In this document: piece after piece, positions 33,940-41,893 of the stretch
Layout of the letters: each line of letters starts with the position of its first letter
Numbering within the stretch: the first letter of the stretch is position 1
Source: Chryseobacterium sp. S0630
GTDB lineage: Bacteria > Bacteroidota > Bacteroidia > Flavobacteriales > Weeksellaceae
Assembly (NCBI RefSeq): GCF_024158915.1
Contig: NZ_JAMZGF010000001.1
Span: 1 to 64,000, forward strand
Length of the DNA: 64,000 nt
Direction: 5' to 3'
Program-made: the position numbers and the translations under genes
Notes under the pieces: model-generated
The model's input: the letters and a program-made list of their open reading frames with translations, nothing else
The model's database searches: none
Told to the model about the DNA's origin: nothing

Positions 33940-34244
33940 ATTTAAAAAAAGAGGAGGCATTAAATTTAGGTATTCAAGTAATGTCTGATATAAACTTTAA
34001 TTATGACAAGAATGCTGAAATTACTATTAGATATTTAGAAAAAGGGAAATATTATGATTTTAATTGCTGGCTATTGGGTTTTCCCTATGGTTTAGAAGAT
34101 TTTGATAGATATGTTTATGGAAGTCTAGTTATTAATGATGATCTTAAAATAGTAAAAGAAAATATATCGATACGGAATGGTTCTATAGCCTTGGGATACG
34201 ATGAGGAGAGCGGAAAATATTTCATAAAGGAAAAAAGACCATAA
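33936..34244 (+). CDS. Putative immunity protein of the zincin toxin
   Basis: A 102-aa soluble protein whose ATG overlaps the toxin stop codon (ATGA), the typical tight coupling of an immunity gene. Sequence: a helix at 1-20, then beta strands (EITIRYLEKGKYYDFNCWLLG, YVYGSLVINDDLKIVKE). It is as AT-rich as the toxin tip. No Imm family is recognised; the role is inferred from position. Confidence 0.6.
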   Translation: MNLKKEEALNLGIQVMSDINFNYDKNAEITIRYLEKGKYYDFNCWLLGFPYGLEDFDRYVYGSLVINDDLKIVKENISIRNGSIALGYDEESGKYFIKEKRP

Positions 34245-34302
34245 TTTGAAGATGTTTTAAACTGTACTTTTTTTACCAAGTATTAGTGCACTTGTTTATA
34301 AT

Positions 34303-34713
34303 ATGAAAACAATAATAAAAGAATTATTAATAGAATTAAACTTAAATGGTAAAAAACCGTTTCAGTATAAAATACTAGAAAAGGCGGATGATAAACTTGG
34401 AATAAGTGACTCAGTTTCACTTACAAACTGGCTTATGCATTGGCATAAAAAAATAAAAAGAGGATTCCCTTTTGAAGAGTTTCAAAACGATTATTTTGAA
34501 CCTTCCGATGTTTTATTGCCAAAATATAAAATTTTATTTGAAAATTGTCCTGAGCTATCAGAACTCTATGAGCTTAAAAATGATAAAATATATTTTAACT
34601 CTTCTCTAGCTGATGAAGAAAAGCAGGAAATTTTAGATTATGTAGATGAAAACTATAGGATTGTCCGACACACAGTTATGCTAGGAAATCATAATATTTA
34701 CGGCTGTATATAA
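34303..34713 (+). CDS. Small protein of unknown function behind the toxin-immunity pair
   Basis: A 136-aa soluble acidic protein (LLIELNLNGKKPFQYKILEKAD; SLTNWLMHWHKKIKRG; VRHTVMLGNHNIYGCI). It lies 58 bp downstream of the immunity gene, on the same strand and with similarly low GC. It may be a second immunity protein or an orphan from an earlier toxin allele, but no toxin fragment precedes it. No family recognised. Confidence 0.5.
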   Translation: MKTIIKELLIELNLNGKKPFQYKILEKADDKLGISDSVSLTNWLMHWHKKIKRGFPFEEFQNDYFEPSDVLLPKYKILFENCPELSELYELKNDKIYFNSSLADEEKQEILDYVDENYRIVRHTVMLGNHNIYGCI

Positions 34714-34744
34714 AACACGCCCGACCTGAGGTCGGGCGCGTTTG
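34712..34744. terminator. GC-rich bidirectional terminator closing the toxin operon
   Basis: AAACaCGCCCGACC / GGTCGGGCGcGTTT, a stem of about 13 bp with a 3-nt loop. It separates the convergent toxin operon and protease pair. Its high GC is unusual for this window. Confidence 0.8.
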
Positions 34745-34762
34745 TAAAACTAAAAAAATAAA

Positions 34763-35773
34763 TTAAGGATGTTCATTTCTCGCTCTGATGACCAGATTGA
34801 CTAAATCTGAGCCGCCACTTGCAAAATTATCGCTTGGATTATGTGCGCTTTGCGTAGCCACAGCATACGGAGAACCGTCCCAATATCCCCAAAAAGGACC
34901 TCCGCTTTGTCCAGGCCATATATCTGCTTTATGGCTCATGCTTTCGTTGTCATCAGCACTCCAGAAATCCCCATCCAGTGCGATACCTGTTTGGTAGGTA
35001 GGTCTTTGCGTTCCTGTAAGATCTCCAGGATATCCTGCGTGAGTCCAGTAAGCGCCTCCATCCCATGAATCGGAATAGGATTTTGAGCCTAACCAGCCTG
35101 TGCTGTTTCCGATAGGTCTGTCTAATACAATCACTACATAATCATATTGGATCTCTGTAGAATCAATCGTAGGGCCAGCTACTTTATACTTGTAATACGT
35201 TAATGTACCCCAAGCCGTTCCGTAAGGAGCGCTTCCGTTGTAATACATTGGGGTGAATTTCAGCCACCCTGTTGTATTATTAGGCTGCCAGTCTACAATA
35301 TGAGAACAGGTAAGAAGGTGTCTTGGGCCAATCATTACGCCGCTTCCTGATCCTAAAGAACTTTCCACTCTTCCCACGCATCTCCACGGATAAGCTGTAG
35401 AATTATATACTTTTCTCTGATCTGCCCCAAAAATAGTTCTTGCATTTTCCTGAGTAAGGAAAGAATCTCTGTCAATGAATTTTGGTTTACGGTCTTTTTT
35501 AGGTTCTAGTTTTGGATTATATTCAAAATCAGCATGGGTAGGATAGAAATGGTCAGTTTCCAGAGATCTGTTTTCTGCTGTTTTTTCATCCATAGGCATT
35601 CCTATAGTTTTCATCCCTTTAGGAAAAGTTCTTCCGTTAATAGTTTCCATAGCCGGAGCCTGGTTGAATAATTTTTCAATAGCTGATGGTTTTTCAGTTG
35701 ATTTTGCTTTAACAGTTCTAAGTCTTAGAACTTCTTCAGCGGTCATTGGATTGTTGTTTTCGATTTTTGACAT
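34763..35773 (-). CDS. Trypsin-like (V8/S1B-type) serine protease without signal peptide
   Basis: A 336-aa protein. Residues 1-115 are a hydrophilic pro-region without hydrophobic segment. The protease domain opens IFGADQRKVYNSTAYPWRCVGRV, similar to glutamyl-endopeptidase/V8-type enzymes. Catalytic residues: H158 in LLTCSHIVDW, D211 in QYDYVVIVLD, S290 in PGQSGGPFWG. The lack of an export signal suggests cytoplasmic or non-classical delivery. It follows the caspase-like gene by 73 bp on the same strand, and the two share an upstream element. It could be a zymogen whose pro-region is cut by the caspase-like partner (inference). Confidence 0.85.
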   Translation of the reverse strand: MSKIENNNPMTAEEVLRLRTVKAKSTEKPSAIEKLFNQAPAMETINGRTFPKGMKTIGMPMDEKTAENRSLETDHFYPTHADFEYNPKLEPKKDRKPKFIDRDSFLTQENARTIFGADQRKVYNSTAYPWRCVGRVESSLGSGSGVMIGPRHLLTCSHIVDWQPNNTTGWLKFTPMYYNGSAPYGTAWGTLTYYKYKVAGPTIDSTEIQYDYVVIVLDRPIGNSTGWLGSKSYSDSWDGGAYWTHAGYPGDLTGTQRPTYQTGIALDGDFWSADDNESMSHKADIWPGQSGGPFWGYWDGSPYAVATQSAHNPSDNFASGGSDLVNLVIRARNEHP

Positions 35774-35792
35774 GATTATTATTTTTAATCTG

Positions 35793-35835
35793 GTATATTC
35801 CTACTCTTTTAATGGCTTTTCGGATTCCGCCGGTA
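35793..35835 (-). promoter_or_regulatory. Shared upstream element of the trypsin-like gene
   Basis: On the minus strand this reads CCGAAAAGCC, six bases, AGAGTAGG then AATAT, about 30 bp before the ATG. A near copy precedes the caspase-like gene at 36705-36745. Confidence 0.5.
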
Positions 35836-35846
35836 ATGGTTATTAG

Positions 35847-36692
35847 TTAAGTGAATATTTTTTGTGAAAATTCTGCAGTCATGCTTTCTGTCTGGTTAAT
35901 TTGCGCTGCTCCCATAGCGGCTAAGGCGACGGCAACCTGTTTGTCAAGTGTTTTTCTGACGATGTTTCCATTGGTGGCACGCAATATTTTGCAGAAGTGA
36001 TAGGTAAAATACCCTCGAATTTGTCCGCTGATATTTCCTTCCATCGATACCTGATTGTCTTTCGCCGCCGCCCACAACGTATGATTCATTCCGGCAACAG
36101 GCACAAGTGCTTTAGTAAGAATTGTTGATTTTTTTGAACTTTTAGAAGCTTCCATTTCACTGGCATACGTCAGATAAAATTCATCCTCAAGCATTGGAGG
36201 AATGTAACGTGCGGTTTCATTAAGAAAATCTGCTTCCATTCCCAGATCCATTTTTCTGGTTCCTGTTCCGGAATAACAGCAGTCGAAAATGACTTCCATA
36301 TTCACTCCGGCTTTCAGCTTACTGAGAACGGTTTTAAAATCATCATCACGAATCACTCCGTTATTGGCATAATCGTGCGGACAAATAGCTTCATCCAGAC
36401 CATCCAGTTCCAGATCTGATCCTATATTGGCCACTCTGGTTCCGTGCCCTGAATAATAAAAAACCAGAGAATCTCCTTTTACGCTTGTGCTGATCATGGA
36501 TTTCAGATAGTTCAATATATTCGCTCTTGTGGCATTCTGGTTGGTAAGAATTTTAATCTTTGCCGGACTAAAACCACAGATGACCAATGTGTTTGCCATG
36601 TCTCTTGCGTCATTTACGCAGCCGTTAAGATCCGGACCTCCGTATCCAATGGGAGCATAATCATTAATACCTACGATAAGTGCTTTTTTCAT
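35847..36692 (-). CDS. Caspase-like (metacaspase-type, C14) peptidase
   Basis: A 281-aa cytoplasmic protein. It starts MKKALIVGINDYAPIGYGG with the typical strand-loop of C14 peptidases (LNGCVNDARDMANTL). Catalytic His83 is in VFYYSGHGTR and catalytic Cys139 in VIFDCCYSGTGTR. It is a stand-alone p20/p10-like peptidase with no fused sensor domain. Family members usually cut after Arg or Lys. It is the first gene of a two-gene unit with the serine protease. Prokaryotic caspase-like proteins are known from programmed cell death and antiphage systems. No gasdermin or NTPase sensor is adjacent here, so the role is open. Confidence 0.88.
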   Translation of the reverse strand: MKKALIVGINDYAPIGYGGPDLNGCVNDARDMANTLVICGFSPAKIKILTNQNATRANILNYLKSMISTSVKGDSLVFYYSGHGTRVANIGSDLELDGLDEAICPHDYANNGVIRDDDFKTVLSKLKAGVNMEVIFDCCYSGTGTRKMDLGMEADFLNETARYIPPMLEDEFYLTYASEMEASKSSKKSTILTKALVPVAGMNHTLWAAAKDNQVSMEGNISGQIRGYFTYHFCKILRATNGNIVRKTLDKQVAVALAAMGAAQINQTESMTAEFSQKIFT

Positions 36693-36704
36693 TGTATTAG
36701 TTTT

Positions 36705-36745
36705 AAAAATATTCCCTACTCTGTTTCGGCTTTTCGGGGGCTGCC
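36705..36745 (-). promoter_or_regulatory. Shared upstream element of the caspase-like gene
   Basis: On the minus strand: CCCCGAAAAGCC, five bases, AGAGTAGGGAATAT, about 20-50 bp before the ATG. It matches the element at 35793-35835. It is not a TAnnTTTG promoter, so it may reflect another sigma factor, an operator or an RNA element. Confidence 0.5.
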
Positions 36746-36868
36746 TTTCTGTGTTTTTTTCTATGACAAAATTCCATCATTCTGAAGGACAAAAACAGAG
36801 GAGAAAACCGTATTTTGAAAAAGGAAAAACACCTTTTTGTTTGCATATGAATGAGTTATGAAATGAAA

Positions 36869-36895
36869 ATCCGGCAGCTTGAAAAGCTGCCGGAT
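36869..36895 (-). terminator. Terminator of the NarL-type regulator operon
   Basis: A perfect 12-bp stem ATCCGGCAGCTT / AAGCTGCCGGAT; on the minus strand it is followed by a TTTTCATTT tract. Apart from this hairpin and the leader element, nothing is seen between 36693 and 36954. Confidence 0.75.
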
Positions 36896-36954
36896 ACGTT
36901 AATAGAATGTAAAGATGTTTATTTTTTCAGGTAATAATAAGATTAAAAATTAAG

Positions 36955-37599
36955 TTAGCACAGATCATGTTTCATGGCAAAAAGCACCAGACCCGCTCTG
37001 TTTTTTATATCCAGTTTCACGAAAACCGAATCTCTGTAGCCATCAATAGTTTTGGGGCTTAGGCACATTTTATCAGCTATTTCTTTGTAAGTGAGTTCAC
37101 TGCAGGCCCATTTGATAAACTCTTTCTCTCTGTCTTTCAGCTCTGAAAGCAGAGAAGCATTTTTGGCTTCTTCTGTTTTTACTTTTAAAAGCTTTTGAGC
37201 CACAAAATCAGTATAAAAGCTCCCTTTCTCAAATACCGTATCAATAGCCTGGAAAAGGATGGAGGGCTGCATGTCTTTCAGCAGATAGCCTTTAGCGCCT
37301 GCCTTTAACATTTTAATGAGTATTCTTTCATCATCATCCATGGTGAGGGCAATGACTTTAATATCGGGATAATGCTCTGTAAGCCATTCTGTAGTTTCTA
37401 TACCATTTTTATACGGCATATTAACATCCATCAGTACTACAGCAGGTAATTCTGAAGCCTTTTCCACGCCAGCAATAAATTCTTCTCCATTGGGATGATT
37501 CATAATGACCCGATATTGAGTGTTTTCTGTGATCATATTCTCCAGTGCTTTGGAGATTAAGGTATGATCATCAACGATCGCTATGGGAATAGTTTTCAT
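36955..37599 (-). CDS. NarL/FixJ-type response regulator
   Basis: A 214-aa regulator. The receiver domain (about 1-125) has phospho-acceptor D58 in VVLMDVNMP and Lys in GYLLKDM. The LuxR-type HTH is at about 148-210 (LKDREKEFIKWACSELTYKEIADKMCLSPKTIDGYRDSVF). Its start overlaps the kinase stop by 4 bp. It is the last gene of a minus-strand operon with kinase, membrane protein and lipoprotein. Targets unknown; the protease pair is the nearest candidate on that side (inference). Confidence 0.93.
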   Translation of the reverse strand: MKTIPIAIVDDHTLISKALENMITENTQYRVIMNHPNGEEFIAGVEKASELPAVVLMDVNMPYKNGIETTEWLTEHYPDIKVIALTMDDDERILIKMLKAGAKGYLLKDMQPSILFQAIDTVFEKGSFYTDFVAQKLLKVKTEEAKNASLLSELKDREKEFIKWACSELTYKEIADKMCLSPKTIDGYRDSVFVKLDIKNRAGLVLFAMKHDLC

Positions 37600-38366
37600 A
37601 ATAAATTTTTATGATAGGTTATCAATGTTTGTGTTCCTTTATTAAGTTCTGAGTGTATAGACAGTTCGGCATGAATCAGCTTGGCTCTCAGTTCCATATT
37701 TTTCAATCCTGAGCCATCCTGAATAATGCTTGTATCAAAGCCTTTTCCATTGTCTGAGATACTGATGTGTAATTTTTCACAGTCATCCTCCATTTGGATG
37801 GAAACATTTTTGGCTTTGGAGTGTTTCAGTATATTATTGATGCTTTCCTGAATAATCCTGAAGAGGATCAGACCATGTTTGGGAGAAATATCAATATCTT
37901 GTTTTTGAGTAGTGAATTCTATTTTCAATAATTTCAGTTTTTTGATTCTTTTCACTTCTCTTTCAATGGATTCTGCCAGTCCGAAATGAATGATCTGTTC
38001 AGTAATCAATGTTTTAGACAGGTTTCGGATGTCCTGTATACATTCTCCCAGTAGTTCATTGAGCTCAATCAGATCTTCTTTTTCGTTGTTTTTTAATTTG
38101 GTAATCAGTTGGTTCTGGCGCAAACGAACGACGGAAAGCTTCTGGCCCAGATCATCATGCAGTTCCTGCCCGATATAATTGAGGGTCTGTTCCTTCATTT
38201 CTACCTGTGAAGTAGCCAGCTCTTTTTCAAACCGTAAATCTTTTTCTTTTTGCTCTATCAGCAGGGTTGTCTTTTTCTTGATGAAAACAGCATAAATGAA
38301 GATCATTGTCAAAACAACGATGAATAAAGTAATTGTAAAGATGATGACCAGATTATTCTCTTCCAT
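37596..38366 (-). CDS. Membrane histidine kinase of the NarL/DegS class (HisKA_3)
   Basis: A 256-aa kinase: a single N-terminal membrane helix (7-28) and a short coiled coil. The HisKA_3 box with phospho-acceptor His in YIGQELHDDLGQKLSVVRL and an HATPase domain (ILFRIIQESINNILKHSKAKN; SDNGKGFD) follow. No sensor domain is visible. Its signal may come from the adjacent membrane protein and lipoprotein. Confidence 0.92.
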   Translation of the reverse strand: MEENNLVIIFTITLFIVVLTMIFIYAVFIKKKTTLLIEQKEKDLRFEKELATSQVEMKEQTLNYIGQELHDDLGQKLSVVRLRQNQLITKLKNNEKEDLIELNELLGECIQDIRNLSKTLITEQIIHFGLAESIEREVKRIKKLKLLKIEFTTQKQDIDISPKHGLILFRIIQESINNILKHSKAKNVSIQMEDDCEKLHISISDNGKGFDTSIIQDGSGLKNMELRAKLIHAELSIHSELNKGTQTLITYHKNLL

Positions 38367-38379
38367 ATCTGAAAAGCAT

Positions 38380-39024
38380 TTATCTTATTCTTTCCTGTTT
38401 GTTCCAGATTAAACCCAATATGAGTATCCCGTTACTGATCAGATTCAGCATAAATAAAATAAAGAAATAAATAGTCTCTGAAACAGTAGTTCTGAAAAAA
38501 AGTATCGGAATGCTTCCAATAAAAAAGATCAGTAAAGCCACTGATATCCAGAAGGGTAAATAGTTTTTGATTTCCAGTATCTTATCAGAATTAAAGGTTT
38601 GGTACAGGAACAAAATAATTGAAAATAACAACAAAAGAATATCTGCATACAGCATATTAAAAGAAAAATGATGGAGCAGATCATCTTCTGTATAAAACAT
38701 GACAGCAATATTGAGAACAAAAAGAGCCAGAATGATAGTCTGTATCTTTTTGAGCATCGGAACATACAGTAATTGGTAATAATAGAATAAGTATAGAAAG
38801 AATACGATCATTAAAAAACCAATCACATAAAATATATCCGTAGGCAGACTTGTCAGCTTGAAATAGAAATAACAGGAAATATCAATCAGGGAAAACAACA
38901 GATATCCAATGATAAAAAATAAATTTTCCTTTCCGGTTTTTCTATATTTTATGATCATTAAAGTCATCACTATAATGGAAATGATCATCGATATCTGTTT
39001 CCCTGTTTCAATATTCCAGTTCAT
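38380..39024 (-). CDS. Multi-pass membrane protein of unknown function
   Basis: A 214-aa protein with about seven predicted helices (residues about 7-24, 36-54, 62-82, 93-110, 122-143, 155-176, 183-205), very rich in Ile/Leu/Phe and with few charged residues. It lies between lipoprotein and histidine kinase genes, with gaps of 13 bp on each side, so it is probably part of the signalling operon, perhaps as sensor. No family recognised. Confidence 0.7.
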   Translation of the reverse strand: MNWNIETGKQISMIISIIVMTLMIIKYRKTGKENLFFIIGYLLFSLIDISCYFYFKLTSLPTDIFYVIGFLMIVFFLYLFYYYQLLYVPMLKKIQTIILALFVLNIAVMFYTEDDLLHHFSFNMLYADILLLLFSIILFLYQTFNSDKILEIKNYLPFWISVALLIFFIGSIPILFFRTTVSETIYFFILFMLNLISNGILILGLIWNKQERIR

Positions 39025-39037
39025 AATTTTGTGTTTT

Positions 39038-39583
39038 TTAAGGCATTGTTTCTGATAATGCTTTTGGTGGAGGTGCCAGATTGGTCATGTTCATAGATTC
39101 TATTGAAGTAACGTCTGTGTTTTCTTCGGTGGTGGCTGATCTGGACATTGCCTTCTCTCTTTCTCTTTTTTGGGCTGTAGGGACTAAAAATATAGTCTGG
39201 TAACCTGCATATTCAGGTTTGGCCATTCTGTTTTTAGGATGATTCATGGGATATTTTCCCATGTAAATCCTGATTCCCGGATTTTTTAATTTTTGTTTTC
39301 GGGCATTATCTTTTACATATTTAATATAGCCTTCCATATCTTCAAGCGAAAACCAATACCATCGGGAATCGGGTTCACCGTTTCTGTACTTCATGAGAAT
39401 TTCATGATTGGTTCTGGTGTATTCATCAAAAAGAACCCTGCCTTCACGATAGCTGATCAGTTTCTTTTTATAACTGTTGCTAACAGGTTCTTTAGGAGGT
39501 TCGGAGCAGCTGATCAGACAAAAAGTCAATAGAAATGCTGCACAAATCAGATTTAAAATCTTAGTAAAAAAGGAAGTTTTCAT
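39038..39583 (-). CDS. Lipoprotein heading the two-component operon
   Basis: A 181-aa protein whose signal peptide ends in lipobox CLISC (MKTSFFTKILNLICAAFLLTFCLISC). The rest is soluble, with YREGRVLFDEYTRTNHE, WYWFSLEDMEGYIKYVKDNA and GIRIYMGKYP. This is a pattern I have seen in uncharacterised flavobacterial lipoproteins. The ATG at 39583 is preferred over the in-frame start at 39610, which overlaps a -7 box at 39608-39615. Confidence 0.7.
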   Translation of the reverse strand: MKTSFFTKILNLICAAFLLTFCLISCSEPPKEPVSNSYKKKLISYREGRVLFDEYTRTNHEILMKYRNGEPDSRWYWFSLEDMEGYIKYVKDNARKQKLKNPGIRIYMGKYPMNHPKNRMAKPEYAGYQTIFLVPTAQKREREKAMSRSATTEENTDVTSIESMNMTNLAPPPKALSETMP

Positions 39584-39607
39584 TTTTATGGTTTTAATTT
39601 TATGGAA

Positions 39608-39615
39608 CAAAATTA
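39608..39615 (-). promoter_or_regulatory. Candidate -7 box of the lipoprotein/two-component operon
   Basis: CAAAATTA reads TAATTTTG on the minus strand (TAnnTTTG), 25 bp before the ATG at 39583. Confidence 0.4.
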
Positions 39616-39828
39616 GCTAACGGCACAACTATAAAAAAGAGGGAAAACACTGTTTTTATCCTTTAATAAATTTACGACTTTTTGATATTCAGATGAATAG
39701 AATGTGTTAGTTTGTTTTTGTTTTTAAAATAATATTCCAATTGTACCCTTCAAAATAGAAAAATCTGTGTCTCTGTTTATCCATAAGGTATCCCGAAATT
39801 GAATCGGAAATAAAACTCAAAAAGAAGC

Positions 39829-40698
39829 ATGAAAATCACAATCACAGGCTATAAAAAAGAAGAAAGATTTTTACAGGGAGTAACCAATGATGAGGATACA
39901 GAACTGATTAATTTTTTAATCAATAAAGGATTAAACATCGTTCCCACCATCTGGAATGATCCGAATGTAGACTGGAGCAGTTATGATGTTGTTGTCATCA
40001 AATCTCCCTGGGATTATCACAACCATTTAAATGAATTCTTGGGCTGGCTGAACAGTCTTGAAAAATTAGGAGTAAAAGTCCTGAATCCCGTAGAAATCAT
40101 CCAATGGAACAGTGATAAACATTATCTGAAAGATCTTGAAGAAAATGGACTTCCCGGCATTCCTGCAGAATATCTTGAAAAAGGATCTGTATTGGAAAGG
40201 CATTTTTTTGATCGTTTCAATACTGAAAAATTGGTGGTAAAACCCTGTGTAAGCGCCGGAGCACAAAATACAATTACTGTAAGCAAAGATAATTTCAACG
40301 AGCGTTCTGCAGAAATTGAAACTCTTCTGAAAGAGCAGGACTATATGGTGCAGCCTTTTGTAGAGGAGATTAAAAACGGAGAGTGGTCATTCCTATTTTT
40401 TAATGGAAAATACAGTCATTGTTCATTAAAAACACCTAAACAGGGAGATTTCAGGGTACAGCATTATCATGGGGGAAGCATCAGTTATCCCGAACCGGAT
40501 CCATTGCACATAGAACAGGCGGGATTGTATTTGAAAAGTCTGCCGGAGGAAACTCTTTATGCAAGAGTGGATGGTGTTTTAATTAATAATTCATTTCATT
40601 TAATGGAGCTGGAATTGATAGAACCTTATTTGTTTTTGAATGGGAATCCTGATTTACTGGAAAACTATTATGAGGCATTAATGGCTCTGACAAAATAA
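39829..40698 (+). CDS. ATP-grasp enzyme of unknown substrate
   Basis: A 289-aa protein with the ATP-grasp layout of RimK/glutathione-synthetase-like enzymes. VVIKSPWDYH occurs in the pre-ATP-grasp domain (residues 54-63). KLVVKPCVSAGAQNT is the ATP-binding loop and DYMVQPFVEEIKNGEWSFLFFNGKYSH the central strand pair. Near the end YARVDGVLINNSFHLMELELIEPYLFL supplies the Mg-binding Glu residues. Such enzymes ligate a carboxylate to an amine or thiol; the substrate cannot be read. Monocistronic. Confidence 0.85.
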   Translation: MKITITGYKKEERFLQGVTNDEDTELINFLINKGLNIVPTIWNDPNVDWSSYDVVVIKSPWDYHNHLNEFLGWLNSLEKLGVKVLNPVEIIQWNSDKHYLKDLEENGLPGIPAEYLEKGSVLERHFFDRFNTEKLVVKPCVSAGAQNTITVSKDNFNERSAEIETLLKEQDYMVQPFVEEIKNGEWSFLFFNGKYSHCSLKTPKQGDFRVQHYHGGSISYPEPDPLHIEQAGLYLKSLPEETLYARVDGVLINNSFHLMELELIEPYLFLNGNPDLLENYYEALMALTK

Positions 40699-40732
40699 TT
40701 TAGAGTGAATAATTTTTAAAATTAAAATAAAA

Positions 40733-40762
40733 ACAGGACCGGAAATCTATTCCCGGTCCTGT
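40733..40762. terminator. Terminator between convergent ATP-grasp and UspA genes
   Basis: ACAGGACCGG / CCGGTCCTGT, a 10-bp perfect stem with a 10-nt loop. The T-rich tail lies on the minus-strand side, so it mainly terminates the stress-protein gene. Confidence 0.85.
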
Positions 40763-40839
40763 CAAACAAGATTAAGTGTAAAATTTAGCCTTTAAAGGCA
40801 AAAAGGATAATTCAAATGTGAACAGATTTTTATTGATTC

Positions 40840-41664
40840 TTAATCTATGTTTAGGGGAATTGATAGTAATGGTATTTTATTCTTATAAGCCATTATAGCT
40901 GTTTTACTTCGATGAAACAGGGATTCCACAAGATTGTATTTATAAGGAACCATAGTTAAAAGGTCTGGCCCCGTTAGTCTTATTTCCTCTTCAATAGCTT
41001 TGATGACCTCAATGGATTGAATCATTTTAAAGCTATACTTAATATCATCCAGATCATATCCGGAGTTCAGATCAATATCATGAATAACTTCAGCAAAATC
41101 CTCTAATCTTTCACTTACATTGAAAACCTCAATCTCAGCATTGAATTCATTAATAAAGTGGTAAATATCATTCATGGCAGACCAGGTCATGCTTTTGTGC
41201 GTATCATAAGCAAAAAGTATTTTTTGGATTCCAGTATATTCTATGTGGGCAGGAACAATGAGTATGGGTTTTTTAATCCTGTGAATCGCCCTTGTTACAC
41301 TATTTCCTAAAAGCTTTTGTTCCAGCGTTTTCTCGGCCATTCCCATCACAATAAAATCACAATCATGGAGTTGCATACAGTTTTCAAGCTCTTCAATAAA
41401 ATTACCGGAAGCCAGATGATGTTGGGTTTCGACAGCATATAATCTTTTAAGCTCAGCTGCCTTATCCTCCAGGTGTTTTTGATTTTTAATCGTTTGAGTG
41501 TAGAAAAAATCAGCTGAAGCCTGTGCATTCAAAGCATGGATAGAAACGGTTTGCAGATTAAAAAGTATAATCCTGTATTTATTTTCTTTAGCCATAGAAG
41601 CAGCATAATGAGTAGCGTTTTCAGCTTCCTGGGAAAAATCTGTGCAGACAATTATTGTTTTCAT
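40840..41664 (-). CDS. Tandem universal stress protein
   Basis: A 274-aa protein with two UspA domains. The first (1-140) starts MKTIIVCTDFSQEAENATHYAA and ends with the nucleotide-binding motif GNSVTRAIHRIKKPILIVP. The second (145-274) starts KILFAYDTHKSM and is degenerate at its own nucleotide site (LFHRSKTAIMAYKNKIPLLSIP). Stress response and nucleotide binding are known for the family; the trigger here is unknown. A -7-like box (TAGTTTTG on the minus strand, 41684-41691) is 19 bp before the ATG. Confidence 0.9.
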   Translation of the reverse strand: MKTIIVCTDFSQEAENATHYAASMAKENKYRIILFNLQTVSIHALNAQASADFFYTQTIKNQKHLEDKAAELKRLYAVETQHHLASGNFIEELENCMQLHDCDFIVMGMAEKTLEQKLLGNSVTRAIHRIKKPILIVPAHIEYTGIQKILFAYDTHKSMTWSAMNDIYHFINEFNAEIEVFNVSERLEDFAEVIHDIDLNSGYDLDDIKYSFKMIQSIEVIKAIEEEIRLTGPDLLTMVPYKYNLVESLFHRSKTAIMAYKNKIPLLSIPLNID

Positions 41665-41683
41665 TGTACCGGATTTAATACCA

Positions 41684-41691
41684 CAAAACTA
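41684..41691 (-). promoter_or_regulatory. Candidate -7 box of the universal stress gene
   Basis: CAAAACTA on the plus strand, TAGTTTTG on the minus strand; matches TAnnTTTG and is correctly placed ahead of the ATG at 41664. Confidence 0.45.
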
Positions 41692-41893
41692 TGATAGACA
41701 CTTGTTCTCTTACTCTAAAAATAATGTGATGTTGCATAAAATGATGATGAAATGTCTTTTTCAGGTGATGAACCGTCACATCCATTTGAACGCTGCTATT
41801 TTACGTTTCATGTCCTGTTTTGGCGGTCTCGTCTAAAATGGAGGATACTCATATAAAATCTATTTCTATATTTACATTCATAAAGTCCCGGAT

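Noticed and set aside
25733..34713. Prophage or T6SS/eCIS cluster
   Set aside because: Only a fibre-like protein points that way; no terminase, capsid, sheath, tube, baseplate, VgrG, integrase or lysis gene is present in the window.
34763..36692. Gasdermin-type defence operon
   Set aside because: The proteases would fit, but no small pore-forming gasdermin-like gene lies next to them; neighbours are a terminator and a two-component operon.
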